From the NCBI GenBank assembly GCA_946122785.1, contig CAMGYJ010000011.1, positions 16,430,001 to 16,494,000 on the forward strand: a DNA stretch of 64,000 nt, in the 5' to 3' direction. A model generated the notes under the pieces. It did no database searches. It was not told the origin of the DNA and saw only the letters and a list, made by a program, of their open reading frames with translations. Shown here one piece after another: positions 32,347 through 44,790 of the stretch; the first letter of the stretch is position 1, and each line of letters starts with the position of its first letter. The translations under genes and the position numbers were made by a program. Source of the DNA: Linum tenue (lineage: Eukaryota; Streptophyta; Magnoliopsida; Malpighiales; Linaceae).

Positions 32347-33968
32347 CAACTCCCGCAGCTGATTAGCAATATGATTCTTGTCCCATTTATATGCATATGG
32401 CTCAAACCATTTACTCCTTAGTTCCTCCAAGCAAAATCATAAGCTACAAAGTACCAAAATTCTAGACCTGCAATTGTAATTGGCCAAAGAAGAGAACTTT
32501 TTTGGGTTGTTTCATTTGTTGGCATATTGAGCTTGTGCCAATTGCCGATTATGTGTGAAAAAACATTAGAAACCGCTTCTGTGTCTCTCCCTCGGGAAGC
32601 AAGCAAGCCTAATTATGCACGGTTTTACTATACTTTTGGACAGATATATAATGAGGAAACATTTTTTAGCATACATAATGATTATAAAACATAAGTACAA
32701 ATACATAATATCCAAGTAACTACAGACGAAATCTAAAATATAAAATATTCCTAATGATTTAATCCAAGTAGTACTAGTTGATGTTGTTATGGAGAAAAGT
32801 GTAGAGCCAAGAAACTGGACAGGCTACTACGACAAATTTTTTCCAATTCTGTTGCAAGCCTTATCTAGTTTGCTGCAATTCCCTCTAAATATGCTGCAAG
32901 CGTGCAACCTTCTTCTTTGCCCAAGTAATAGAGAGATCCAATTCTTAATACACCTATACCCACTGTCATAAGGAAAGAGAGTATTAATATCTAACTCATT
33001 CCCAACTTGAAGACAAATTGGCTATAACGTTAAGCCTTCATATCAAAAAGACTAAACTAATCATATAACTAAACATAGATAATCATTCTCTCATGTATAT
33101 GTGCCACCAGCTAAACATTGATAGCAGACAATGAATTCATTGACAAACAATGATATCCAACCTAATTAACCAAGCTAGAAGCAAGGATTAGAAGAACAGA
33201 AACACAGCTTAAGTAAACATTCTGCTCCTATCAGATCCTCAAAAGGAAGAAGCTCAATTTTAAATTTGCTAGCATAAAGGGATTGACTCACTACTCCAAC
33301 CATTGTATATGTGCTGCCTTCCACTGTCATGTTTGTTGAGTGTAAGAAATCTGTACAAACATAATTATAATGAAAAGTCTGATACATTATAATGAAATAC
33401 TGCAGCGAAAATTGCTTTGTGAGATTAGATCATACTGAAAATGGTCAGTGAGTAGGCATGTCATGCTGTAGTAATATCAAATACCAAAATTTGGTTCATA
33501 TTTAAATGAGATTCTTCCTCACTCATACATAGACAACAATGGAACTACCCTGCTTCAACAGATAAACAACAAAGAAAAAGAGTAGTATGCATACTAATAC
33601 TGCAATTAATTAAACATCAAGTGGCTTTCCTATTCTACATGAAATACATGGAACCAATTTAACACCAGAGCATATGAAACCACATGTTCTCAGATCTAAC
33701 AATTAGCATCGCACAAGCAGGGAACAAAGCACATAAGCGGCTAAATTTACATGAACTGAACTTTACTGCTAAGAGAGGAAATACCTACAAAATTAGAAAA
33801 TGCTCAGAATCTATAAAACATCAAATAAAACCAACAAAAACTTAGGCCAACCCCTAAAAACAACCAAAATACTCAAAAAGAGAAACAAAAGTATTTACCA
33901 AAGGACAATAATTACAGGCGGTGTTTACAACAATAATTCAGTTCACTCACAATGGTTTCCTGCACGTA
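32347..33968. other. AT-rich non-coding stretch
   Basis: No gene is recognised. The minus frame at 33175-33387 could include an exon after an acceptor at about 33350 (LHSTNMTVEGSTYTMVGVV), but I cannot identify it. It may be 3' sequence of the minus-strand gene above. Confidence 0.4.
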
Positions 33969-34954
33969 TTAGACAACCAATTCCTCCTTAATATCTCCGT
34001 TTGCAGGCTGTGAAATAAAGGGAACGTGCAAAAAGAAAAAACAAAAGAATTAGCTCATAAATAAAAACTACTATCAATAATTGAACAAAACAGGAACTCC
34101 TAACCTAATTTGAACTTAGCAGCAACTCCTCCTACTGAAAGAAAAAAAAGCAATGGAGCATTTGGTATAAATTTAGGAAACTTAATATAGGTTTGACTTA
34201 AACAAAAGACAATGACAAAATTCAGTGGGGTCAAGCAATGAACTTACACTTCATTCAAACATCTATAAGTACACAACCCAGTTGTCTCATAGAATTTAAC
34301 AATCAATGCAGCTACCTCAGATTCCTAAGTTGGTAGGTGGCAGGGAAAATTAGTCTAGATCTACTCCCAAGGAATTTCAAATATTATTTTTCCAATCGAG
34401 ACCCTATAACACCCATTTTCTTAGTAGTTCGACCATTGAACGCCATCGCCTGTGACTGGACATACGAAAGATGAAGGAATCAGAATTAAGTGAAAGACTT
34501 GATTATCTTGTTCTCGAGAAAGTCGTCTCTTTTCGGTTTCATTACCGAAATGACTTCAACCCACTACCCATCTTCCACTATACTCCTGAATCTGACCATG
34601 TGGGTTGTCACTCCAAAATCATTCTATGTATACCCAGCTATTTTTCCTAATTAGAATGAATATTCTCCAAGATGGACCCTAGTTATTCTGAACAAAGAGA
34701 AATATCTGTGGTAGGACAACTCAAACTCAATCTCTATATCTACCTTGGACTATATAAAGAATCATGTAATATTATAATTTGATAGAGAGGGGAAAAGCAG
34801 GATTAATGAAGCATTATTGAAGTGAACATAAGTCATTGTATTGTAATTACCTGTGAAACAGTGATGGATTCAATTTCAGGAGGGAATGGCCTGCTTGTGT
34901 AGAATGTTTCAGCCGATGTTGCAGCATGGCTCTGATGATGCTGTTGAACTGCTA
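33969..34954 (-). CDS. C-terminal exons of an unrecognised minus-strand gene
   Basis: Two exons with clean borders. 34954-34851 reads VAVQQHHQSHAATSAETF and RPFPPEIESITVSQ, then the donor GTAATT. 34007-33969 follows the acceptor TTTCACAG and reads PANGDIKEELVV and a stop. The phases join. Together they look like the end of a real plant protein, possibly nuclear (Gln/His-rich), but I do not recognise the family. Upstream exons may be those at 36484-37155, which is not proven. Confidence 0.4.
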
Positions 34955-35708
34955 CTAAAAAAGAATTAGTTAAGATTTGGCAACACATACCTCGCAATCA
35001 CAATCATTTTTGGCATTATAATATGATAAAAAGAAAACAAATGGGATGGTGTTATCATTCTAAGAAAAAAGAACAATGAGAAGAGTACTTGCATAACAAA
35101 TCTTCATGCACCTAGCTCTTATCCATGCATTCCAAATTTGACAGATCTTGTTCAGTAAATGGCCATTTATATATTTTGTTGTTCCAACTTAACCTCCTGG
35201 TACCACTGTAATCTGAATAGTGACCATTATGACACATAGACAGCAAACATATGAATTCATAAGTCCCTTCTGCTAAATTGGGGCAATCTGGGGGCTTCAT
35301 CGCAATTTCTCATTTCACCCCTTTCCCAAATCTTCATTTGTATTTCTTAGTACATATGCTTCATCTCTAATTTTCCCAACAATGTCACTCTACTCTAGGT
35401 CAAAAGGGAAAAACACAACAACAACAAGTAATCTTACCTCAAAGACAAAGCTGAGAGCGATCACAAAATTGTAGTTTCTAGGTTGGATATAAGATAAACT
35501 TCGACAAACGAAAGTTGAGCAGTTCAAGGATTTTACAATAGGTAAACTTAGTTTCTTGTTAATACTACATGTTTTCTAACCATCATAGAATTTAGCTTCT
35601 CCATTCAGAAAGAAATAACAAAAAGAATCGACATGTATTTTCGTATATCAAACTTTCCAATATCCAAATAATTTCAAAAGTACTTGTAGCACGAAGAAAA
35701 ATTTACCC

Positions 35709-35813
35709 CATAGAAGAAAGCAATATACCTTGGAGGGCTGACTTAAAAGCCCTTGTTGATGTACCAACAATACACAGTATAAACCCAAACAGATGGAAGC
35801 TTGGTTCACCCTA
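35709..35813 (-). pseudogene. sugar-phosphate/nucleotide-sugar transporter fragment
   Basis: On the minus strand the frame reads [20 protein letters not shown] and then [13 protein letters not shown], closely matching the conserved membrane segment of plant triose-phosphate-translocator-family transporters (usually ...[22 protein letters not shown]). The frame then goes MG-stop instead of EGEKLNS. No neighbouring transporter segments were found, so it is an isolated pseudogene fragment. Confidence 0.7.
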
Positions 35814-36483
35814 TTGCAATAGATGCATAAAGGAGGTCGATTAGAACCAACCCAAATCTTTAAACTCCATCTACATGTAAATGACTCAGAAAAGCAACCA
35901 AAATTGACAGATTCAATTGAATAACTTGCAGGGGTCCTAAGCATTTGTCATCTCTCGAATGAACATTCAAAAAGTAATTATTTAAGAAGCAATGATGAAT
36001 ACACAACCATTTGTCAGAGAGAAGGGCTGCTTCAAATGAACCAATCATTCAGAATATGTCTCCCGCAGCTTTGAACTGTGTATTAGAAGCCAGTTTCTAT
36101 CGTTCATCTTTGGCGAAATGAATGAACTCCATAGAGCTTCATTTTCCTTGTTCATCATTAAAAGCTGCTAGAACAGCAGCAGCTCCAAAACCCATTTGCA
36201 TGTGTAATACATGTATTACTATGAAGCTAAATTTGGGTCACTCCCATACCTAATTTCATTACCAATAATAATCATCAAGTGGTCAGTACCAAGCGTGAAA
36301 CTTTCACCATTGCAACAAAACCTCAGTCACAATATTATGCATTCCTCAATCTAGACTCTAACCCCAACCCTAATTATACCGAAAGACAAAAAGGAATCAA
36401 ATGAATAGTTAGCGAACTCGGCCTAAGATCACAGGCAACACATGAATCGGTGGTGGGATAGAAGGGAGAAATGGAAGTACCTC

Positions 36484-37155
36484 GTATAGGCTCTGCTCGT
36501 CTCCGGAGGACCGATCGACCATCTCCGCTGACAAAAATAGTCCTCCACTCCATATCATCATCCCCATCACTCTCTAACGACCTTTCGTAAGCCTCCCTCC
36601 TAATAAACTTCTCCATAGTCAATGAACAACAGTTCAAAGGCCTGGTGGTTCTCTTTTCTCACATCTTTGTAAACCTACCTGTTTTTATATTTTATGCAAA
36701 ATAACTCTGCGATCATAAGATATGAAAATAATTGATGATAATAGCTTTCAAACATCAAGAATGAATGAGCACATTACCTGGCAATGGAACGAAATGTGTA
36801 GTAGTTCTTTGGGCAAACTCATCTGAATAGGAACCATTCACTTCGACGGACAAATGGGGCTGGAACAACACTAAATTTGGTATCCCTTTCACAAACTCAT
36901 TGTAGAGCAAGCCATATTCAGGGGCTCTAACCATTCGCGTCAAATCCATTGATAGCTTTTTCTTCACTTTAGTTTCATATTTTAGCTTGCTCTGCCGAAT
37001 GAATCAAAGTCATGCCCTGCTAGGTAACTCTGCCGCTCGACATCAACTTCATCCCTGAATTCGTTGAATTTGCGATCTGTTCTAAAGAGGGAAAATGTCA
37101 ATTTCATCTCTCCTATTGTTCCGCGAATTCGTCCGGCAAATGATACGCTCTCCAT
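36484..37155 (-). CDS. N-terminal exons of an unrecognised gene, possibly broken
   Basis: ATG at 37155 opens MESVSFAGRIRGTIGEMKL and continues to GHDFDSFG, where one base seems to be missing (near 37000). The next frame reads KKLSMDLTRMVRAPEYGLL, NEFVKGIPNLVLFQ and FVPLPG, then the donor GTAATG. A further exon after the acceptor CCACCAG (about 36640) reads MEKFIRREAYERSLESDG and EWRTIFVSGDG, ending at a GTACTT donor (about 36483). The composition is protein-like but the family is unknown. The frame slip suggests a pseudogene, unless it is an assembly error. Confidence 0.35.
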
Positions 37156-37644
37156 CTATGAAGACACGAAGAGTCGCGCCTCGAAATCCACTGGTCGAAA
37201 CTGACTGAGGGGAACGTAGCAATGCCCGGTCACAGTCGACGAAAGAGGCAAAAATAGGGAATTGAAGTGCACTTTAGTTTGGGAAGGAAAGAGAAAAAGG
37301 GATGCAGGCGGTTGCAGTCGACGACAGAGGGGGAAAAGGGGGGAAATCCCGCCTAAATGGGCAGTCACCTGAGCATCCGAAATTCAATATCAAATTAGGA
37401 ATTTTTGAATTTAGGGTGTAGTTTCAAATTTCAGCTATAAATGATACTGTAGATGTCCAACCTCGAATTTCCCAAACAATTAGTAACTAATCGATCTGCT
37501 TGTTAATCCAAAGTACTTATTGACAAATTCCATTATAATTTCTATCGTTAATTAACTCGAAAGTGAACCAAGATGACTGTAGTGACAAAAATATAAACTG
37601 TAATTAATGATAATTGATTCATACTCTTCTTCTATGTACTCTTG

Positions 37645-38373
37645 TCATCCTTTTTCTTTAACTTTTCCCGCCATCTTCTCCAGTCTCCTTTGCTTACGTT
37701 CCGAAATCAGAACCGTTGGATAAAGACACGTGGCGGCGCCTGACTTGCGGGGAGACGATGGAGATGAGTCGACCCAGCGGCGGCCGCATCTTCGACCTGT
37801 AAACAATATCATTGTACGACCGCCGGTAAAACTTGAGAAGCGGGACGAACGACTCCCTGCACCGATCAGCCTTGTAATTCCCAGCGCTGTAGAACATCTC
37901 CGGTGACTGGAGGAATGAAGGGCGCGGTGTCTGCGGGTGGCATAACTTGAGGGAGGAGTCGCCGTCGGTGACCCGCTCGACAGCGGCAGGAAGCCTTTCC
38001 TTGCCAGCCTGTCGGCGGCGGCGTAGTGGCTGCTCCCGCTGATGCTGCCACGTGGCGTCCGGGTGATCGGTGACCCGAACGATTGGGAGCGGGCGTTGAG
38101 CAGGGAGATCAATGCGGGGCCCACTTTGGAAGCTGACGTGTCGCCGGTAAGGGAGAGGTACCACGGCTTAACGGAGTCGGAGTGGTGGGAGACGGTGAAG
38201 GAGAAACGGGAGGAGGAGCAGGAGCCGATCCTGGCCGTCGATGGGTCGAATCGCAGGGACGCGGATCGTGGATAAGTGGAGGAGAAGTCGTTCAAGTACT
38301 CCATGGAGTCTTCGAATTCCGGCGATGACACGACAACCGTCGTCGTTGATAGCTCCACAAATGGACGGACACC
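37645..38373 (-). CDS. unrecognised exon next to the Helitron
   Basis: The open frame begins at an acceptor-like TTATCAG (38374) and reads [20 protein letters not shown] then [12 protein letters not shown], continuing about 240 codons to a stop at 37645. It is GC-rich and Ser/Arg-rich. A second minus frame (37694-38164) also looks protein-like ([18 protein letters not shown]), so a frameshift is possible. There is no upstream ATG, and its upstream exons would lie beyond 38556, where the Helitron begins. Identity unknown. Confidence 0.35.
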   Translation of the reverse strand, partial: GVRPFVELSTTTVVVSSPEFEDSMEYLNDFSSTYPRSASLRFDPSTARIGSCSSSRFSFTVSHHSDSVKPWYLSLTGDTSASKVGPALISLLNARSQSFGSPITRTPRGSISGSSHYAAADRLARKGFLPLSSGSPTATPPSSYATRRHRALHSSSHRRCSTALGITRLIGAGSRSSRFSSFTGGRTMILFTGRRCGRRWVDSSPSSPRKSGAATCLYPTVLISERKQRRLEKMAGKVKEKG

Positions 38374-41300
38374 CTGATAATTAAATTAAAACCCAATTAA
38401 ATTAAATATATAGCAAAAGAAAAGAGTTGATTTTTGTCGTTAGAATAGTTTGAATTTGAAGGTAAGAGAACAGGGAAGGTGGGTCGATGAGGAAAGCTCT
38501 GCGAAGCCTGGAGGGATAGTAGTCGGCCACAATTTTCAGTGTTGGTAGGAGTTATATCTTTAAAAGAACAAACTTCCATTTTACTGTTTGGTAGAGTCAC
38601 TTCTAATTACTGTTTAGCAGGCTTTTACTGGGTTCTCGTTTGGAATGATTGCCCTTCTCTCTCTTTTATCTCTGCTTTTTGCCTGGGTTCCTTCGCCAAC
38701 GACGGCTCTTCTCTCTTCAACTGATCGGTTTTCGGACCTCCTCACCTTTCTCCTGGAGATGACAGGTCTGCTGCTTCCTCATTTCTTCCTTATCCTGCTT
38801 TCCTACTTATCATTCTTGCTTCTCACATCATTCTCCTTTGTTACTCTGCTTTGCTCGCTGCCTTTCTTCCGTTTCTCTTCGATGGTGACCCATAAACTAC
38901 TGTTTCAGCTCAGCGACGCGGATGGTCGTCATACTCTTCTGAAGTTGCGTCTGCTTAATGCGTGGGGGTCTTATGGTTTGAAGAATCCAAACTTAATCTT
39001 CAACTACTACACTCTTTGGACTGATGAGGAGGTCAGCGTTGACTTCCTTTTCTTTGCATGCAATTTTGCTGTTCCCTTTCGTGTTCAGCTCTCTAATGTT
39101 CTTCACTTCCTGTCCAGGGCACTTTGATTCAGGGTACGACTCCGTCGGAACTCACTCACCATTTTGCTCCGCTTCTGCAGTTGGGAATGTTTATTTCGTT
39201 AGCAATATTCGTGTCAAACCGCCTGCCCCTTCGTATCGTTCTTGCTCTCACAAGCTGAGTATCGTCCTGGCTGCTGATACACAATTCGAAGATGTGACCA
39301 GTTCGTCGCCACAATTTTGGCCGGATGCGTTCGAATTTGCCCCTTTTAGTTCGCTCCATTCCCGCATACGTTCGTCAGTTCATCTGACAGGTCGTCTTCC
39401 ATTCTTGTCTCTTTATTTACCCTGCCATGCTGTGCTATTTGCAATCCTGCCTTTTAACTCCTTATTTGGTTCTCTGTAGATGTTGTTGGCGCTGTCGTTA
39501 GCATCACAGGCGTTTCAAGCACTGTCACTTCTTTTGGAACTACCGTGCGGAGTGATTTGGTTCTTCAGAATGAAAAGTGAGTTAGAGATTCACGACTTTG
39601 CTTTATAGCCCTCGCTCGCCTTTATGCTTACTTTACCTGGGTATCTTGCCCAGTCACATGTTTCTTGATATCAGTCTTTGGAGCGAGATAGCTAGGAGCC
39701 TCAATGGTCAGGAACTGGCTGTCCTTGGTCGTTCTGGCCCAGTCATGCTTGCTGTTTGCTCGCTCCGGGTCACTGGCGCTACGAAAGGTCTACATATGGC
39801 CTATCAACGCATTCCTCTTTACATTTCCCTTTTTGGATTCTGATAACCTTTTCCATTCTGCAGGCGGTTACTCTCTTACCAGTACTCCAGGCACACGTTG
39901 TGTTCTTAATCCTGTTTGTGAAATGGCTCACCTGGTTCAATCTGTGTATGTTGTTCCTTTCTGCTTGTCATTTGTTTCCCTATCTTTATGAATTGCCTGT
40001 TACCCTACAGTTGTGTACTGTTCCTGTTCATTGTTTCCCTACCGGTTGTGTACTGTTTCTCTGATTGTTCTCGTTTGTTGCCTTTGCTTTAACTAGGTTC
40101 TTTGCTAGCACTAATACAGTTCAGTATTACCCTCCGAGGTTTGCAACTCCCAATGAAGCAGCGGCTTTCGAAGCTGAGTGTACAAAGACTGTATCACAGT
40201 TGCTTGCCTTGTGTTTTCCACCTGTTGCCGATGTATGTTTTCTTTCTTTTACACTACTGCTGACCTATTCCTGTTTCTTTGTACTTATTTTTTGCCCGTC
40301 TGATCGGTTTCCATTTTTCGTTGGTTGTAGTCTACGCGTTACCATTGCTCTGGCCGAATCGTTTCTGTCGATTCTTCAATACAGTGGTATTACTTGGGTT
40401 GTGCCTTCTATTCCAAAACAGCCATAGACTATGATGGTGTCGACAAATGGTGTGATGACCACCGCCATTTGGTGCCTCAACAAACACAGAACTTGTAATT
40501 TCTGACTCAGTTGTTGCTTAATGCCTTTTCCTTTTGTTATGTGCTTAAATGTTGTTGTGTTTGTTTTTTGCAGCTACAAGCTCCGTGTAACTGTTGATGA
40601 CAACACTGATTCAGCGGTGTTTGTTCTGCTTGGGAGGGCCGCTGAACTTCTTGTGGGCTTAGCTGCTCATGATCTCTCTACTAGGTTCCCTTATCAACGT
40701 AACATTTTGCCACAAGAACTTCTTGCTCTTGAAGGACGAGACTTTACTTTTGATGTTCAACTTCCAAAACCAGAGTATGGGTCTCGTGGCCCTCCAGAGT
40801 TTACAGTTCTTTCTCTCACGGAGCAGGAACAACCAAATTCCCATTCACCGGCTACTGGTCGCCGCCCAAGAAATGGCATGCTCCATACACCACCTCCTAA
40901 CAGGTTAGTCAAGAAGTCCTCCTTAGTTTATGACTTAGTTTCCTTCCGCTTAACAACACCCGTTGCTTTTCATTGCAGTTCTCACATGGTCCCTCTTGGT
41001 TCCCCACAAACCGTTCCATCAATGCATGTATCTTCGGTGGAAAATGTTTCTTCTTCTGCTTCACCAAGGTTATTTCCCAGTTCTTAGCCTCCGAATTTTC
41101 TTTTTTTGCTTACCCTAATTGGTGTTCTCTAACTAAATTTCCAGTGGGAGTTCTCAAACTGCATTCTCTACTCCTCCACGCCGTCCCTATATAAGGTTGC
41201 TTTGAGGCTAAAGTCTGCTTTGAAAAATCCATACACAATTATTCAAATAGTTTCGTGCTCTTTTTCAACATACTAAAGCTCATTTTTCATTCCTTATCCG

Positions 41301-42084
41301 CACACCAATTTGCAGTAGGCGTATTGCTGCTGGTTCTTCGCCCTCATCTGCTACCTTACTTATACTTTTACAGTTTCTGATGTACTGTTTGTGTCGTGTT
41401 TTTTTTCAGCATCGCCTCTGCATTGTCTTCTCCTGAAATTGGTCAGGTTGTGAGTGTTTCCTATGCGCGGTCAGTTTTCAACCCTGCAGCTTTATTACAT
41501 CAATTGTTGGATTTTACACCTGCTCTTGCTTTTCGTTGCCTCTTACACAACTGCTTTTTCAATTGCTTCTTAGACCTAGGATTGAGGCGGTACCCTCGCA
41601 GGTTCAAACGCATCCATCGTCGCAGTAATTATCCTTGTCTTTACCTACTTACTCACTTACAATTCCTCCTTTACTTTACTAACACTTTCTCTATCAGGGA
41701 AGTTGCCTTGCCCACTGTAGATGCTTCTGTGCAGAACAAAACTGATACTTCAAAGAAAGCGAATCCGAAGAAACCAGCTTCTAAGAAGAAGTTTGTCTCC
41801 TCTTTATCAGTCTTTGTTGTTTATTGTACCCGTTTAACCGAAATCCTGCATTAGATTTGCAACATTTGTTTAGATTCCTTCTGCTTGCTCTTTCAGTTCT
41901 CTTACACAAATGTACCGTCATAAGTTTCTGGTTTCTTGCGTTTTAGAGATAGTTGTTGTCGTGTTTCTTTTCTGCACCCTTCTTGCTTAATATTCCTGCT
42001 CTTGGACTTCAAGCACCAACTGTGCAACCTTTGTCACAGTATGTGTGTTCCAATTATTTCCTTTCAAATGTTGTATGTTTCCTC

Positions 42085-42885
42085 TAGGGCTGGTAATCGG
42101 TCGGTATCCGGTATACCGGATACCGAATAGTCGGTATCCGGTATACCGAATAACATTGTGTACCCACCGAATACCGATACCGAATGTTATCCGGTATACC
42201 GGATACCGAATACTCGGTATCCGGTATTAATACCGGTATACCGAATACCGATTAATGCATTGAGATTATACCATTAGAATTCGAGATAAAGAAACTCACG
42301 ATAGCATTGGAGATTAACTAATTGGAATCCAATTGAAGTTTATTGTGAATACTTGGAACTTGAAGCATTGGAACTGACTGACGCTCAAAGCATCCCCTTG
42401 GTGATAAGGAGAATTTGAGTTTAGGCAAAGGATTAGATAGTAGTGGCGGCGGCGGTTGGTGGAAAGGGATTTGCGACTGATAAAGAAAAGGCGGGATGAA
42501 TGTCCTGGGGGAAGACCGCCGGGGCGTGCTGTGGTGGCGCTGGAATTCGCCTCGGCGGGCTGGAGAAGAAGAGTTGAAGTCGAACAGAGGAAAGGTGGAG
42601 GGGCCGATGTGCTGGGCTACGCAGATGTTGATTTAATTTTAGGGTTTACACGCCCCCCCCCCAACTCCCAATTTCAAACGCTGTCGTTTCCTTTTTTTAT
42701 TTTTGTTATTCGGTATTCGGTATACCGATTTACCGTCGGTATATGATTGGTCGGTATTCGGTATACCGTTTGGCCAAGAAGTGCAGCCGAATACCGATAC
42801 CGACGGTATTCGGTATACCGAATACCGATTATAATCGGTTCGATACCCGGTATACCGAATACCGGTTTACCGAATACCAGCCCTA
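42085..42885. mobile_element. hAT-like MITE inside an RPA-like gene intron
   Basis: Ends TAGGGCTGGTAATCGG and its complement (CGAATACCAGCCCTA) are flanked by a perfect 8-bp duplication GTTTCCTC (42077-42084 and 42886-42893). The arms are packed with GGTATACCGAATACCG-type repeats. The 801-bp element contains an unexplained GC-rich middle (about 42430-42620). Confidence 0.9.
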
Positions 42886-44205
42886 GTTTCCTCAAAGTCC
42901 TGTTTACATTTTGTTTTACAGGAAATCTGCCACTGATGAGCCCATGGTTTCCACTCTGCAAAAAACACATCCTTTGGAGAAAAAAAAGCGGAAAAAAACA
43001 CCGTTGAAACTAAGGTTGGTCTTCTGCTTTTTCATTCTCTATGCTGTCACCGTGGAATACAGTCCAATGGACGAACTTACGCATCCCTTTCTTGGAACTT
43101 CTCTTGCTTACATATCTATTTTCGGTTCACAGACGTCAAATTTACCTGTCGGCACACATGATGTAGTGATTATTGATAAATGTCTTGCCTTTGGGTTTCA
43201 GAACAAAAATGGAAACAAAAATAATAGAACACATTGTGGTTTGCTTATTCTATTTCCTTTGTTTATAGCTTAGTTTAACTGCCTTTTGTTGTTTGCTTAG
43301 TTGAATGAAATGATTCGTGTCTCGTGTTGTTGCTACCTCAAACTACTAATTTTAGACTTGACCTTTCTTTTTCATTGATTCTCGCAACTGGTGGTAACTT
43401 GATCTAATACAAGCGAAGTGTTGTCTTCTTCCTCTACTATCTTGTATCCTGTAATTATTTATTTCCTGAACCCATTTGTACCCATCTATTTCATAATGGC
43501 TAAATTACACGTTTGGTCACTCAAATTATACAAATCTTTCACGTTTGCCACCCGAATTACTTTTCTTTCTTATTCGCCACTAACTTTACGAATCGTTTCA
43601 CGGTTGGTCACCGGCCGTTACACTCCGTTAAGTCTGTCCTACGTGGCAGTTAACTAGATGACGTGGAAATTAAAAAAAAAAAAATTCTTTCCACCTCATC
43701 ATTTCAGACCGGTTCGGTTTGTGATTCTTGGGTGGGTGTGGCTTAACTAATAAATTAATAAAACAAAAACAAAAAAAAACTAAAGCAGGCTACGGATCCC
43801 TTCCTCTTCCACTCCTTCATTCTTTTCTGGGTCCTTCCGGCTTCTGCAGTGAAGTGATGCGAACTCCTCTGTTGAGTCGCACAAACTATCCATCACCATC
43901 ATCGTTGTTGTCCATCACCACCAAGACTCCGAACTTCTTGCTAGTCAAAATCACTACCTTCATCAGCCTCGTTGTCCGCGCCTGGTCATATTGTCCTTGG
44001 CAATCCACCACCAACGTCGCCTTTGCCACCGATCAGTCATCACCGTCCAAATCCCGAACTCCCCGTCAGTTGAAAACTCGAAATCACCATTATCATTAGC
44101 CCTGTTTCCACCCCTGGCCATTCCCAACGTTGTCGGCGATCCACCACCAGCCACATTGCTGAACAGACGCTTACCAACCACATTTCGCGGTCGTTTCTCA
44201 GCTGA

Positions 44206-44208
<3 letters not shown>

Positions 44209-44270
<62 letters not shown>
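44209..44270. repeat. (CT)31 microsatellite
   Basis: Uninterrupted CT repeat in the interior of the long-TIR element, typical of a plant 5' leader. Two C homopolymers follow at about 44359-44373 and 44448-44462. It generates Arg/Glu- and Ser/Leu-repeat open frames that are not genes. Confidence 0.95.
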
Positions 44271-44274
<4 letters not shown>

Positions 44275-44549
44275 AGAAGAAGGAGAAGGACCGCTCTCTG
44301 TCTCACAAACTCTACCTAACCATCTCCACTCACCCACCCACACAGTAGAACTCAACAACCCCCCCCCCCCCCCGCCTTCAACAAATTCCCACAAAAAAAT
44401 CGAAAGTCCGAAACTCAAAATCTCCGCCTTCGTCGACTCCGGTTGATTCCCCCCCCCCCCCCTTCTCTTCCCGTGTGTGCAGAGAAGAGAGAGCTGAGCT
44501 GCGGCGGGCTGTTGTGAATTGTAATTTTGAACGGAGCCGAGATTCAATT

Positions 44550-44790
44550 TTAGGCGGTAATGGATGCGAAGGTTGCAATCAGTATGCAGCTGCCTGGTGC
44601 TTGTGGGGTTTGTACGGATGTCGGGCGATTCAGCTCTGCGTCGATGTTATCGTCGAGGGCGAAGAAGAAGAAGGAGGAAAGTTAATGCCCACGGTGCGAT
44701 TCCCGGTGTCCCGAAGGAAGTGGAGTGGCCGGATGCGTTCGGTGTGCTTGGTGGATGTCTCCTGTTCTTACAATGAATACCAAGGTATTT
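44550..44790 (+). pseudogene. possible captured gene 5' fragment
   Basis: An ATG at about 44560 reads MDAKVAISMQLPGACGVCTD and then RFSSASMLSSRAKKKKEES before a stop, a composition like an organelle transit peptide. Together with the upstream CT-rich leader it looks like the first exon of a host gene captured between the TIRs. The parent gene is not recognised. Confidence 0.3.

Noticed and set aside
43963..44547. Long frames across the CT microsatellite
   Set aside because: Arg-Glu and Ser-Leu runs are a direct result of the CT repeat.
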